64,000 nucleotides of DNA from Lachnospiraceae bacterium (GTDB taxonomy: Bacteria > Bacillota > Clostridia > Lachnospirales > Lachnospiraceae), in contig JAILFA010000096.1 in NCBI GenBank assembly GCA_024687125.1, forward strand, positions 1-64,000, read 5' to 3'. The notes beneath the pieces are model-generated. The model had not been told where the DNA came from, searched no databases, and saw only the letters and a list, made by a program, of their open reading frames with translations. This document shows, one piece after another, positions 1 through 9,105 of the stretch (positions within the stretch are counted from its first letter, which is position 1; each line of letters begins with the position of its first letter). A program made the translations under genes and the position numbers.

Positions 1-1
1 G

Positions 2-1012
2 TTCTGCACGATCGATCCCAACGTGGGGGTCGTGGCGGTGCCGGATGAGCGGATCGTAAAGCTCGGCGAACTGTATCACTCGAAAAAGGTGACACCGGCC
101 ACGATCGAGTTCGTCGATATCGCGGGACTTGTCAAGGGGGCTTCCAAAGGGGAGGGCCTCGGCAACCAGTTCCTCGCGAATATCCGCGAGTGCGATGCCA
201 TCGTGCATGTTGTGCGCTGCTTTGACGACGACAATGTGGTGCATGTGGACGGCTCCGTGGATCCGGTACGTGACATCGATACGATCAATCTGGAGCTGAT
301 CTTCGCGGACATCGAGGTGCTTGAGCGCAGGATCGCCAAGGTGGCCAAGACAGCCCGCATGGACAAGGACGCGGCCAAGGAGCACGCACTGCTCTTGAAG
401 ATCAAGGAGATCCTGGAAGCGGGCAGGCCCGCGTCGGCACTGTTGGAGGATCTTTCCGACGAGGAAGAGGCAAAGCTTCTGAAAAGCTACGACCTGCTGA
501 CCGCCAAGCCCGTGATCTTCGCGGCAAACGTTACGGACGGGGATCTCGCGGACGACGGCGCCGGCAATGCGCATGTGCAGGCCGTGCGGAAATGGGCGGC
601 GGACAACGGGAGCGAAGTGTTCGTCATCAGCGCGCAGACGGAAGCGGAGCTGGCGGAGCTCTCCGACGATGATAAAGCTGAGTTTTTAAATGATCTGGGG
701 ATCACCTCCTCCGGTCTCGACAAGCTGGTGGCCGCGAGCTACCGGACCCTGGGGCTCATGAGCTTTTTGACCTCCGGTGAGGATGAGACGAGGGCCTGGA
801 CCATCAGGATCGGAACCAAAGCACCGCAGGCAGCAGGCAAGATCCATACCGATTTCGAACGCGGCTTCATCAAGGCGGAGGTGATCAATTATCAGGATCT
901 TCTGCGGGAGGGTTCGCTCTCCGCTGCAAAGGAAAAGGGCCTCGTCCGCATGGAGGGCAAAGAATATGTCGTCCAGGACGGGGATGTGATCCTTTTCCGT
1001 TTCAATGTCTGA
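2..1012 (+). CDS. ychF: Redox-regulated ATPase YchF, 5' end missing
   Basis: Obg-family P-loop ATPase that associates with ribosomes. The reading frame is already open at base 2 (Phe-Cys-Thr-Ile-Asp-Pro-Asn before [11 protein letters not shown]), so the N-terminal 25-30 residues with the P-loop lie outside the window. Visible are the [19 protein letters not shown] switch region, the central coiled-coil insert, and the C-terminal TGS domain ([20 protein letters not shown]... to VILFRFNV). About 336 of the usual 360-odd residues are present. The specificity position reads FAANVTD rather than the GTPase NKxD motif, as expected for the ATP-preferring YchF branch. The stop lies just before lgt, and the lgt Shine-Dalgarno starts inside the stop codon. 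Identification is firm. Confidence 0.96.
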   Translation, partial: FCTIDPNVGVVAVPDERIVKLGELYHSKKVTPATIEFVDIAGLVKGASKGEGLGNQFLANIRECDAIVHVVRCFDDDNVVHVDGSVDPVRDIDTINLELIFADIEVLERRIAKVAKTARMDKDAAKEHALLLKIKEILEAGRPASALLEDLSDEEEAKLLKSYDLLTAKPVIFAANVTDGDLADDGAGNAHVQAVRKWAADNGSEVFVISAQTEAELAELSDDDKAEFLNDLGITSSGLDKLVAASYRTLGLMSFLTSGEDETRAWTIRIGTKAPQAAGKIHTDFERGFIKAEVINYQDLLREGSLSAAKEKGLVRMEGKEYVVQDGDVILFRFNV

Positions 1013-1022
1013 GGTAACAGGT

Positions 1023-2033
1023 ATGCCGGAAATGATGAATGCGGGCGATATCGCCTTTCCCCATCTGGGAATCTATCTGAAGAACGTCCCGAAGCAGTTT
1101 ACGGTCTTCGGGTTCAATATCGCGCTCTACGCGATCTTTATCGTGATCGGCGTTTTCCTCGCGGTGAACCTGTGCGAACGGGTGGCAAAGCGCACCGGCC
1201 GGGACGGCGATGTCTACTGGGATATCTATTTTCCGATGGTGCTGGTCTCCGTGATCGGCGCGCGCATCTACTATGTCATCTTTTCCTGGGATAACTACAA
1301 AAACGATCTGATCCGGGTCTTTTACATCCATGAAGGGGGACTCGCTATCTACGGCGGTGTGATCGCCGGATTCCTCTTTGTCTTTTTCTACGCGAAATGG
1401 AAGAAAAAGAAGTATCTGGAGCTTGCCGACACGATCATGTTCGGCCTGCTCGTCGGGCAGATCATCGGGCGCTGGGGAAATTTCACGAATAGAGAGTGCT
1501 TCGGACAGTACACGGATTCGCTGCTCGCCATGCGTCTGCCTGTGGATGCCGTACGGGCGGGGGAGATCACGGACTCCATACGGGCGCACATGACCGCTGC
1601 GACCAACTATATCCAGGTCCATCCCACCTTTCTCTATGAGAGCTGCTGGAACCTGCTGCTCCTGAGCTTCCTGCTTTTCTATGTGAAGAAAAAGAAGTTT
1701 GACGGAGAGATCACGCTGTTCTATCTGGGAGGCTACGGCCTCGGACGGTTCTTTGTCGAGGGACTTCGGACGGATCAGCTGCAGCTGAGAAATACGGGGA
1801 TCGCTGTGTCGCAGGTTCTGGGTATCTCGCTCTTTATCTTCGCGACCATCACGGAGATCGTGATCCGCTGCCGCCTGAAGAACGCGCCGGTGGCCGTTGA
1901 TGAAGATGCAGAGGAAGGCCTGGATAAAAGCTCGGATGAAGCTCCGGATACCGCGGATGACACGGCAGAGGATCAAAAGACTGAGGGGCCTGAGGAGCCT
2001 GTGGAATCCGGGGATGCAGAGGGGGAGTCGTGA
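1023..2033 (+). CDS. lgt: Prolipoprotein diacylglyceryl transferase
   Basis: Transfers diacylglycerol from phosphatidylglycerol to the lipobox cysteine of prolipoproteins; integral membrane enzyme. Family landmarks are GGLAIYGGVIAG, the signature GRWGNFTNRECFGQ, and HPTFLYESCWN, with several hydrophobic helices between. I choose the ATG at 1023 because GAGG at 1011-1014 sits 8 bases upstream; an ATG at 1005 would overlap ychF and has no comparable site. The last 45 or so residues after the final helix form a strongly acidic Glu/Asp-rich tail that is not part of the usual enzyme core. The downstream cyclase gene starts by a GTGA overlap, so the two are translationally coupled. Substrates in this window include the peptide-binding lipoprotein and the DUF3160 lipoprotein. 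Confidence 0.95.
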   Translation: MPEMMNAGDIAFPHLGIYLKNVPKQFTVFGFNIALYAIFIVIGVFLAVNLCERVAKRTGRDGDVYWDIYFPMVLVSVIGARIYYVIFSWDNYKNDLIRVFYIHEGGLAIYGGVIAGFLFVFFYAKWKKKKYLELADTIMFGLLVGQIIGRWGNFTNRECFGQYTDSLLAMRLPVDAVRAGEITDSIRAHMTAATNYIQVHPTFLYESCWNLLLLSFLLFYVKKKKFDGEITLFYLGGYGLGRFFVEGLRTDQLQLRNTGIAVSQVLGISLFIFATITEIVIRCRLKNAPVAVDEDAEEGLDKSSDEAPDTADDTAEDQKTEGPEEPVESGDAEGES

Positions 2034-3532
2034 GCTCTGACGGTAAGAAGGCCCGGAGTTTTTCCGTAGGGAAAAAGATCTATCTGTTTGTCGGTCTGAC
2101 CGTGTTCACCGCGGCGCTCTTTGTCGCCATCATCTCACATTTCATCAACGCGAACCGTATCGATGATTATTTTAAGAGACTCGCCAGGGATACCGCAAGG
2201 AATTTTGCATCCGGCGTGGACGCCGATTATATGGCGCGCCTGCGCGAGGTCATAGAATCCCAGGAATACCAGACTCTTCGCGACCAGGCGGAGGAGGCTG
2301 AAGACGAAGCTGTGATCGAGGCGTACCTCAGGGACAAGGGCCTGTGGGAGGATTATAAAAAGATCCGCGATGAGATCATGGTGAACCTGAACAATATGGA
2401 GGGTGTGAAATACCTGTATCTTGTCGCCTGGGGCGGCAAGGAAGATCTGTATGACATGTATCTCATCACCGATGAGGGGGATCCGCTGTATACGACCGGT
2501 TATTATGAAGAGCGGGAGCAGGAGCTGCTGGGGATCGACGCATCTATGGAAGTTGAGCCGACGATCTCCCACGGAGACTGGGGATGGCTTTGTTCCGCCT
2601 TTGTTCCGGTCTATTCCGGGGACGGGACACTGGTCTGCCAGGTCGGCTGCGATGTGGCGATGGATGATATCATCATGGAGCGCAGGATCAACTTTATGTA
2701 CATCATCCTGGCGGCGCTCCTGTTTACGGCAGCGATCCTCGCCGGGGTCATGTGGCTGATCCGCAGGACCGTCATAAGGCCGCTTGATATGATCACTGCC
2801 GAGATGAAACGGTTTTCTCCTTCTGACAGTCATGACTACGAGGAATCCGGGGTCATGAACCTCGAGATCAGCAGCAACGATGAGATCGAGGACATCTATA
2901 ACGGGATCCGTTCGATGCAGATCAGGATCCTTGACTATCTGGATGATATCACCGCCATTCAGAAGGAAAAGGAAAAGGCCGAGGTTGATATCCGGCAGAA
3001 GGAAAAGGAGATCGGCGAGATCAGCAAGGACGCGTACCGTGATCCGCTGACGCATGTCGGCAGCAAGATTGCCTACAACAAGAAGATCGCCGAGATGAAT
3101 GAGACCATTCACAGGCCGGGGACCGAGTTCGCGATCGTCATGGTCGATGTCAATTTCCTCAAGCTGATCAATGACAGGCACGGCCATGCCGCGGGTGACA
3201 GCTACCTGGCGGGCTGCTGCGATGTCATCTGCCGGATCTACAAGCATTCGCCGGTGTTCCGTATCGGCGGGGATGAGTTCACAGTCATTCTTACAGGCGA
3301 GGACTATCGGAACCGGGAAGAGAGGCTGGAGGAGGTGCGCACCGCTTTTACGGAAGCCTATCACCGGACGGACGGCGATCCGTGGCTGAGGTTTTCAGCG
3401 GCATCCGGCATGGCAGTGTATTCGGCTGCCGACAACAGCGTCGAAGCTGTTTTCGGACGTGCGGACAAGCTCATGTATGCGGAAAAAGCTAAATTCAAGC
3501 AATCCCTGGGAATGGATCCGAAAGAGAGGTAG
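2030..3532 (+). CDS. Membrane diguanylate cyclase with HAMP and GGDEF domains
   Basis: Predicted to make cyclic di-GMP from two GTP. A transmembrane helix near residues 16-36 and a second near 220-244 enclose an extracytoplasmic sensor region of about 180 residues that I cannot assign to a ligand class. A HAMP-like stretch and a Lys/Glu-rich coiled coil (about 300-340) follow, then a full GGDEF domain (RDPLTHVGSK, VDVNFLKLINDRHGH, RIGGDEF near 412-417). The active-site loop is intact. The inhibitory RxxD site expected a few residues before the GGDEF loop is absent (the segment reads YKHSPVFR), so classic product inhibition is not predicted. The GTG start overlaps the lgt stop and follows GGGGGAG. 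It is the only GGDEF gene here, beside PilZ and HD-GYP genes further on. Confidence 0.9.
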   Translation: MSSDGKKARSFSVGKKIYLFVGLTVFTAALFVAIISHFINANRIDDYFKRLARDTARNFASGVDADYMARLREVIESQEYQTLRDQAEEAEDEAVIEAYLRDKGLWEDYKKIRDEIMVNLNNMEGVKYLYLVAWGGKEDLYDMYLITDEGDPLYTTGYYEEREQELLGIDASMEVEPTISHGDWGWLCSAFVPVYSGDGTLVCQVGCDVAMDDIIMERRINFMYIILAALLFTAAILAGVMWLIRRTVIRPLDMITAEMKRFSPSDSHDYEESGVMNLEISSNDEIEDIYNGIRSMQIRILDYLDDITAIQKEKEKAEVDIRQKEKEIGEISKDAYRDPLTHVGSKIAYNKKIAEMNETIHRPGTEFAIVMVDVNFLKLINDRHGHAAGDSYLAGCCDVICRIYKHSPVFRIGGDEFTVILTGEDYRNREERLEEVRTAFTEAYHRTDGDPWLRFSAASGMAVYSAADNSVEAVFGRADKLMYAEKAKFKQSLGMDPKER

Positions 3533-3583
3533 CGCGGCGGTTTTCTCTCCCGTGATCTGAAAAGCGATGTCATATACGAAGAT

Positions 3584-3613
3584 ACACCCCGTTTCGGCGG
3601 GGTGTGTTTTTTT
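3584..3613 (+). terminator. Rho-independent terminator after the cyclase gene
   Basis: A perfect 8-bp stem, ACACCCCG/CGGGGTGT, with a 6-base loop is followed by a T-rich run. It closes the ychF-lgt-cyclase unit and separates it from the division cluster. Confidence 0.9.
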
Positions 3614-3634
3614 ATATTTTTTTAAGAAAAATGC

Positions 3635-3663
3635 TTGTCAGTGGAAAAAAATTGTAATAAAAT
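3635..3663 (+). promoter_or_regulatory. Sigma-A-type promoter of the mraZ operon
   Basis: TTGTCA at 3635-3640, a 17-base spacer and TAAAAT at 3658-3663. It lies directly after the upstream terminator and about 57 bases before the mraZ start, so it should drive the whole mraZ to divIB unit. Confidence 0.7.
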
Positions 3664-3720
3664 CATGAATGTGTCAGATTGTGGTGAAATTTTCCAAAAA
3701 ATGGGGAATTCATTGTCAGC

Positions 3721-4155
3721 ATGCTCTATCTGGGAAGATACAACAACTCCATAGACAGCAAAGGGCGCGTCGTGATCCCGGCCAAGTTCCGCGAAAAGCT
3801 GGGGGAAGTGTTTGTTGTCTGCGGCGGCTTTGACAAAAGCCTTTATGTCTATGACATGGCGGACTTTGAAGAATACGCGGCGAGGCTCAAGGAGCTTCCG
3901 CGCAGTGATGAGCGCGCGCGCCGCTTTAAGCAGTTCTTCCTGACGACCGCTACGGATGTCGAGCCCGACAAGCAGGGGCGCGTATCCATCGGCGAGGATC
4001 TGATCCGTTACGCCGAGATCAAAAAGGACGTGGTCGTGGTCGGAAACGGCGATCATATCGAGATCTGGGCGAGAGAACGTTTCCCTGAAGCAGACAGTTA
4101 CGGAGATATCGGAGAACTGGCCTCCGGGCTTTCGGAGTACGGACTCCTGATCTGA
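3721..4155 (+). CDS. mraZ: Transcriptional regulator MraZ
   Basis: DNA-binding protein with two AbrB-like folds, first gene of the division and cell-wall cluster; in other bacteria it represses its own operon. Two copies of the fold can be seen: MLYLGRYNNSIDSKGRVVIPAKFR at the N terminus and the second DKQGRVSIGEDLIRYAEI near residues 82-99. The length of 144 residues is normal for the family. The ATG at 3721 gives the canonical N terminus, although the best purine run (GGGGA at 3703-3707) is rather distant. rsmH follows after 13 bases, the usual order. Autorepression is likely from family knowledge, but I cannot define the operator with confidence. Confidence 0.95.
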   Translation: MLYLGRYNNSIDSKGRVVIPAKFREKLGEVFVVCGGFDKSLYVYDMADFEEYAARLKELPRSDERARRFKQFFLTTATDVEPDKQGRVSIGEDLIRYAEIKKDVVVVGNGDHIEIWARERFPEADSYGDIGELASGLSEYGLLI

Positions 4156-4168
4156 CGGCGGGATCATC

Positions 4169-5155
4169 GTGGCAGAGCAGGACGGAGTCCGGGGGGCAGC
4201 AGGGGGAGAATTTGCGCACAAGAGCGTCCTTCTGGAAGAGACGATAGAAATGCTGCAGGTGCGCCCCGACGGAATCTATCTGGACGGGACGCTGGGCGGA
4301 GGCGGACACAGCCTCGCCGTTGCGGAAAAACTGGATGCCGCGGCAGGCGGCAGGCTGATCGGCATAGATCAGGATGAAGAAGCCATCCGGGCGGCGACGG
4401 AGAGACTTGAACCCGTGAGCGACAGGGTCACGATCCTCAGGGACAACTATGAAAACGCCGCCGACAGGCTCCTGGAACTGGGTGTGAGCGCAGTGGACGG
4501 GATCCTCCTGGATCTGGGAGTTTCCTCCAGGCAGTTTGACAGTGCGGAGCGGGGATTTTCCTACCGGATGGAGGGACCGCTCGACATGCGGATGGATCAG
4601 AGACAGACCCTCACAGCGGAAGAGATCCTGAATACCTGGAGCGAAGAGGAGATTATCCATGTGCTCAGGAACTACGGGGAAGAAAAATTTGCCCCGCAGA
4701 TCGCCAGGAGGATCGTGCAGGAGAGGGAAGAGCGCCCGATCCGCACGACTAGTGAGCTGAACGACCTGATCGACCGCGCGATCCCCGCAAGGATCAGAGC
4801 AAGAGACGCTTCCCATCCCGCAAGAAAGACCTATCAGGCCCTCAGGATCGCCTGCAACCGGGAACTGGATGTGCTCGAAAAGGCCCTGGAAGAGTTTTCA
4901 CAGCTCCTGTCCCCCGGGGGGAGATTCGCGGTGATCACCTTTCACTCGCTTGAAGACAGAATGGTGAAGCAGACGTTTCGGACCTGGGAAAATCCCTGCA
5001 TCTGTCCGCCGGATTTTCCGGTCTGCACCTGCGGCAGGAAGCCTCTGGGAAAAGTGATCACCAGAAAGCCGATCATCCCGTCCACAGAGGAAACAGAGAA
5101 TAACAGGCGCGCACGGAGCGCGAAATTAAGAGTATTTGAAAGGAATCAGGCATGA
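4169..5155 (+). CDS. rsmH: 16S rRNA (cytosine-1402-N4)-methyltransferase
   Basis: SAM-dependent methyltransferase that modifies C1402 in the ribosomal decoding centre (old name MraW). The SAM-binding loop DGTLGGGGHS, the LLDLGVSSRQFD motif and the C-terminal FHSLEDRMVKQTF motif are all present. Its 328 residues are slightly long because of about 15 extra N-terminal residues before HKSVLLEETI. GTG at 4169 is the only in-frame start I find upstream of that conserved region; its ribosome site (GGCGGGA) is modest. A better-looking AGGGGGAG further down does not precede any in-frame start. The stop overlaps the ftsL start as ATGA. Confidence 0.95.
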   Translation: MAEQDGVRGAAGGEFAHKSVLLEETIEMLQVRPDGIYLDGTLGGGGHSLAVAEKLDAAAGGRLIGIDQDEEAIRAATERLEPVSDRVTILRDNYENAADRLLELGVSAVDGILLDLGVSSRQFDSAERGFSYRMEGPLDMRMDQRQTLTAEEILNTWSEEEIIHVLRNYGEEKFAPQIARRIVQEREERPIRTTSELNDLIDRAIPARIRARDASHPARKTYQALRIACNRELDVLEKALEEFSQLLSPGGRFAVITFHSLEDRMVKQTFRTWENPCICPPDFPVCTCGRKPLGKVITRKPIIPSTEETENNRRARSAKLRVFERNQA

Positions 5156-5682
5156 CACAGAGAGAAACCGTAAGCAGAAAGTCCGGAAATGCTTATGTGC
5201 ACGGAACGGCAGCGAGAAAGATCGCACAGATGCCGGCTCTCCCCGACAGGGAGGGACGTCCGGAGCGTGTACGCAGACAGGCGCAGCAGAGAAATCCGCG
5301 CAGGCAGTTCCGCACGCTGCAGGGCGGTCTTGCGGAGCATAAACAGATCAAGAGAAGCACGTTCCTCTACCTGATGAGCATGGTCGCGGCTCTCGTTATG
5401 GCGGCGCTTGCACTGTACCGATATGTGGATATTCAGACCAGCCTCGAGAGCAGCGTCACGCAGATCTCTTCGCTGGAAAAAGAGCTCGCGACGCTGCGCA
5501 AGGAGAATGACGAGGCATACAGCAGGGCCAACGCCACGGTCGATCTGGAGGAAGTAAAACGCGTGGCGATCCAGGAACTCGGTATGAAGTACGCGGACGA
5601 GGGGCAGATCATCGTATATTCTGACGACGGCGCCGCGGATTACGTTCGACAGATCGCTCAGATTCCGGAAGCGGGAAAATGA
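5152..5682 (+). CDS. ftsL: FtsL-like septum protein
   Basis: Small bitopic division protein expected to pair with DivIC and DivIB and to recruit the septal synthase. It has a basic cytoplasmic N terminus of about 65 residues, one membrane helix around residues 70-90, then an extracytoplasmic coiled coil (SSLEKELATLRKEN) and a conserved tail (VKRVAIQELGMKYA). Sequence conservation in this family is weak, so the call rests on topology plus position between rsmH and ftsI, where ftsL nearly always sits. At 176 residues it is longer than many FtsL proteins, mostly through the basic N-terminal arm. It is coupled on both sides by ATGA overlaps. Confidence 0.85.
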   Translation: MTQRETVSRKSGNAYVHGTAARKIAQMPALPDREGRPERVRRQAQQRNPRRQFRTLQGGLAEHKQIKRSTFLYLMSMVAALVMAALALYRYVDIQTSLESSVTQISSLEKELATLRKENDEAYSRANATVDLEEVKRVAIQELGMKYADEGQIIVYSDDGAADYVRQIAQIPEAGK

Positions 5683-8051
5683 ACCTGAAGAAGACGGAGA
5701 AACAGAAACCGGAAACGCAGAAACCGGAAAAAGGCACACAGCGCGCAGCGCATCCTAAGAAGGGCCAGCAGTTCACATGGTACATGCAGAAAAAGCTGGT
5801 GATCCTGTTCCTGGGTGTGCTGCTTTGCTTTGTTCTTCTGTGCTTCCGTCTCGCGAAGCTTTCCCTCAACAATTCGGACGAATACAAGAGACAGGTACTC
5901 TCACAGCAGGCCTATGATTCCGTGACGATCCCCGCGCGCCGCGGAGAGATCCTCGACAGGAACGGCACGGTTCTCGCAACGAGTGAAAAGGTCTTCAACG
6001 TCATCCTGGACACCAAAAACCTGCTGCAGGCGGAACAGAAGAATCCCGGGTGCGAGGACGCCACCGTGGATGCTCTGGTCAGGATGTTCTCACTTGACGC
6101 CGGGAAGATCCGGTCCTATATCACGGATAATCCGACATCCCAGTATTATATCCTCGCCAAAAAGGTGCCGTATGACAAGATCGCCGCTTTTGAAGAACTG
6201 ACGACAAAGGGATCCGAGGCATATAACGACAAGGTCACAGGCGTGTGGTTCGAGGATGAGTACATCCGCAAGTATCCGAACCATTCCCTCGCGTGCGATG
6301 TGATCGGCTTTACCACGGCTGACGGCCGCGGGCAGTACGGACTGGAGGAGTATTACAACACGATCCTTTCAGGATCGGCCGGAAGAGAGTACGGGTATCT
6401 CGATGACAACGCCAATCTCGAGCGTACGACGATCCCGGCACAGGACGGCAATTCCATCGTCACAACGATCGACGGAAACATCCAGACGATCATCGAGAAA
6501 TATCTCTATGATTTCAACGAGGAGTATAAGAACAAGGCGCGTATCGGCAACGGGGCTCAGAATATCGGCTGCATCATCATGGAGGTCGACACCGGCGAGA
6601 TCCTGGGGATGGCCAGCTATCCGGTATTTGATCTGAATGATCCCCGGAATACGCAGGCTCTGATCGGAATGGCCCGCGTGGACGAAAAAGGAAAGCTCCT
6701 GACCAACGAATACAGGCGCAAGACGTGGGAGGCGCTGACAGAGGAGACGCTCCCCGAGATCGAAGCCGACAATGAACTCCTCTACCAGAATTACAATGCG
6801 CTGTGGAAGAATTTCTGCATCACGGATACCTATGAGCCCGGTTCCGTCGCCAAGCCCTTTACGGTTGCCGCGGCGCTGGAAACAGGTTCTATCACCGGCA
6901 ATGAGGTGTATAACTGCAACGGCATGCTGGAGATCGGCGGACACGAGATCAAGTGCCACAATACCTTCGGTGACGGACAGGTTTCCGTGACGCGGGGCAT
7001 CGTGATCTCGTGCAACGTCTGCATGATGTACATCGGACAGGCGACCGGTTCCAGAGTCTTTTCTGATTTTCAGAGCATATATGGGTTCGGCTTCAAGACC
7101 AATATCGATCTGGCCGGAGAGGCCAGAACTGTGGGACTGACCTATTCCGCCGATAAAATGGGCCCCTCGGAGCTCGCGACGAACACGTTCGGACAGGGCT
7201 TTAACGTTGATATGATCGAGATGATCACGGCGTTCTGCTCGCTGATCAACGGCGGCAATATGTATGAGCCGCATATGGTCTCCAAGATCGTGAATTCCTC
7301 AGGCGCGACGGTCTCGCATATCGAACCCAGGCTTCTGAGACAGACGATCTCTCAGTCGACTTCGGACAGGATCATCGAGATGTGCAATCTGGTCGTCTCT
7401 GATCCGGAGGGTACCGGCAAGACAGCACGTCCGGCGGGATACCGCATCGGCGGCAAGACGGGAACGGCGGAGACGCTGCCGCGCCGGAACGGCGAATATG
7501 TCGTTTCCTTTATGGGTTACGCGCCGGCGGATGATCCGCAGATCGCGATCTATGTGGTTGTGGACCGCCCGAACGCCGGCGTGATGGGACAGCAGGCGGA
7601 TGCCAAATACGCGACGAGGATCGTGCGCAAGATCCTGACGGAGGTTCTTCCGTATCTGAACATTCAGATGACCGAGGAGCTTTCCGAAAAGGAGCAGGCG
7701 GAGCTCGCGGAACTCCGAGCGGCCTCCGTGACGACCCAGAAGGGGATCGTAGCGGGAGAGGAGGAGAACGCCGAGGAACAGAATACGGAAGATGAAGGCG
7801 GGCAGGAGGAAGGCGTTTCCGAGGTGAGCCCCGCGGAGTTTGCCGAGCAGACCCGTCCTGTATGGAAGGATTTCGACCGCGACGCGGAAGGATACTATAT
7901 CAACCCCGCCAACGGAAACCGGATCGATCCCGATTCCGGATTTGAGTACGGCGCGGACGCTCTTTCTGAGGAGGAAGACGAGGTCGCCGGCGTGGACGGT
8001 GACGGAAATATCATATTTGAACCGATCGAGACGGAGGGGTATCAGCCATGA
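5679..8051 (+). CDS. ftsI: Septal peptidoglycan transpeptidase (class B PBP, FtsI/PbpB type)
   Basis: Cross-links peptidoglycan at the division septum. One membrane helix near residues 42-62, then the dimerisation domain (IPARRGEILDRNGTVLATSE) and the transpeptidase domain with catalytic S389 in SVAK, S444-C-N and K593-T-G. There is an insertion of roughly 50 charged residues before the active-site serine (between YPVFDLNDP and DTYEPGS). No PASTA domain follows the transpeptidase; the protein ends in a roughly 110-residue Glu/Asp-rich extracytoplasmic tail. Lack of PASTA and the position before mraY favour vegetative FtsI/PbpB over sporulation-specific SpoVD. It starts with an ATGA overlap on ftsL and ends with one on mraY. 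Confidence 0.93.
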   Translation: MNLKKTEKQKPETQKPEKGTQRAAHPKKGQQFTWYMQKKLVILFLGVLLCFVLLCFRLAKLSLNNSDEYKRQVLSQQAYDSVTIPARRGEILDRNGTVLATSEKVFNVILDTKNLLQAEQKNPGCEDATVDALVRMFSLDAGKIRSYITDNPTSQYYILAKKVPYDKIAAFEELTTKGSEAYNDKVTGVWFEDEYIRKYPNHSLACDVIGFTTADGRGQYGLEEYYNTILSGSAGREYGYLDDNANLERTTIPAQDGNSIVTTIDGNIQTIIEKYLYDFNEEYKNKARIGNGAQNIGCIIMEVDTGEILGMASYPVFDLNDPRNTQALIGMARVDEKGKLLTNEYRRKTWEALTEETLPEIEADNELLYQNYNALWKNFCITDTYEPGSVAKPFTVAAALETGSITGNEVYNCNGMLEIGGHEIKCHNTFGDGQVSVTRGIVISCNVCMMYIGQATGSRVFSDFQSIYGFGFKTNIDLAGEARTVGLTYSADKMGPSELATNTFGQGFNVDMIEMITAFCSLINGGNMYEPHMVSKIVNSSGATVSHIEPRLLRQTISQSTSDRIIEMCNLVVSDPEGTGKTARPAGYRIGGKTGTAETLPRRNGEYVVSFMGYAPADDPQIAIYVVVDRPNAGVMGQQADAKYATRIVRKILTEVLPYLNIQMTEELSEKEQAELAELRAASVTTQKGIVAGEEENAEEQNTEDEGGQEEGVSEVSPAEFAEQTRPVWKDFDRDAEGYYINPANGNRIDPDSGFEYGADALSEEEDEVAGVDGDGNIIFEPIETEGYQP

Positions 8052-9082
8052 TGACCGTGCAGATGTATACAGACTACTGTTTTCGGATCCTGTTTCCGCT
8101 CCTTGCGGCCTGGCTTTTTGCCCTGCTGCTGGGCCGCCCTGCGATCCCGGCGCTGCACCACCTGAAGTTTTCACAGACGGAGCGCGAGGAGGGACTCGAG
8201 TCCCACAAGAAAAAGAACGGCACGCCGACCATGGGCGGGATCATCTTCCTGATCCCGATGCTCTTTGTGTCTCTCCTTTCTCTGACGACCGAAACAGCGC
8301 AGACGGCCGGAGAGCGGGCTTCCTATGTCACCGGTCTCATCGCGGTACTGATCCCCGCGGCCGGATTCGGACTGATCGGTTTTCTGGATGATCATATCAA
8401 GGTCGTGCGCCATCATAATCTGGGACTGCGTGCCTGGCAGAAGCTTGTGCTTCAGTTTGCGGTAACCCTTCTGTTCGCGGGATATCTGTATTTCTTTACG
8501 GATCTGTCGCTGTCCGTGATGAAGGTCCCGTTCGGGAACGGGATGGTGCTGGATCTCGGCTTCCTCGGGCTTCCGGCGCTCATCTTTATCGCACTTGCGA
8601 CGACGAACGGTACAAATCTGACAGACGGTGTGGACGGGCTTTGTTCTTCCGTGACGCTGCCGGTGGCACTTCTGTTTGCTGTCTGCGCGGTCATGTTTGA
8701 ACTGCCTGGTGCTCCTGCCGCGGCTGCGATGGCCGGAGCGCTTCTCGGCTATCTTTTCTACAATTATCATCCCGCCAAAGTGTTCATGGGCGACACGGGG
8801 TCCCTTGCGATCGGCGGGTTTGTCGTCGGGATCAGCTATGTGACGGGCATGCAGCTGTTCATACCGATCGCGGGACTGATCTATGTGATCGAAGTGGTTT
8901 CGGTGATCCTGCAGGTGCTGTATTTCAAGAAGACCCACGGAAAACGGCTTTTCCGCATGGCACCGATACATCATCATTTTGAAAAAGGCGGATGGTCGGA
9001 AACACAGGTAGTAGGTGTGTTCATGACCGTCACACTCCTGATGTGCCTGATCGCACTCGCGGGAATGTCTCCCGCCTTTTAA
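8048..9082 (+). CDS. mraY: Phospho-N-acetylmuramoyl-pentapeptide transferase
   Basis: Makes lipid I by moving phospho-MurNAc-pentapeptide from UDP onto undecaprenyl phosphate; polytopic membrane enzyme. Diagnostic motifs are KKNGTPTMGG after the first helix, NLTDGVDGL, MGDTGSLAIGG and the histidine cluster IHHHFEKGGW. The length of 344 residues is typical. Two adjacent ATG codons at 8048 and 8051 could both serve; the first overlaps the ftsI stop as ATGA and I use it. murD follows 23 bases later. murG, the enzyme for the next lipid step, is not in this cluster. Confidence 0.96.
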   Translation: MMTVQMYTDYCFRILFPLLAAWLFALLLGRPAIPALHHLKFSQTEREEGLESHKKKNGTPTMGGIIFLIPMLFVSLLSLTTETAQTAGERASYVTGLIAVLIPAAGFGLIGFLDDHIKVVRHHNLGLRAWQKLVLQFAVTLLFAGYLYFFTDLSLSVMKVPFGNGMVLDLGFLGLPALIFIALATTNGTNLTDGVDGLCSSVTLPVALLFAVCAVMFELPGAPAAAAMAGALLGYLFYNYHPAKVFMGDTGSLAIGGFVVGISYVTGMQLFIPIAGLIYVIEVVSVILQVLYFKKTHGKRLFRMAPIHHHFEKGGWSETQVVGVFMTVTLLMCLIALAGMSPAF

Positions 9083-9105
9083 CAGTTGCAGCGGAGGAAA
9101 TAAAC

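Noticed and set aside
1005-1022. ATG at 1005 as lgt start
   Set aside because: It overlaps ychF and has no ribosome site, while ATG 1023 has GAGG at good spacing.
3641-3706. Possible MraZ operator repeats (GTGG at 3641 and 3681, TGGGG at 3702)
   Set aside because: The spacing is irregular and the motif is too short to separate from chance; autorepression remains only a family-based expectation.
8992-9105. Longer murD N terminus from within mraY
   Set aside because: Adds non-conserved residues and ignores the strong GGAGG site before ATG 9106.
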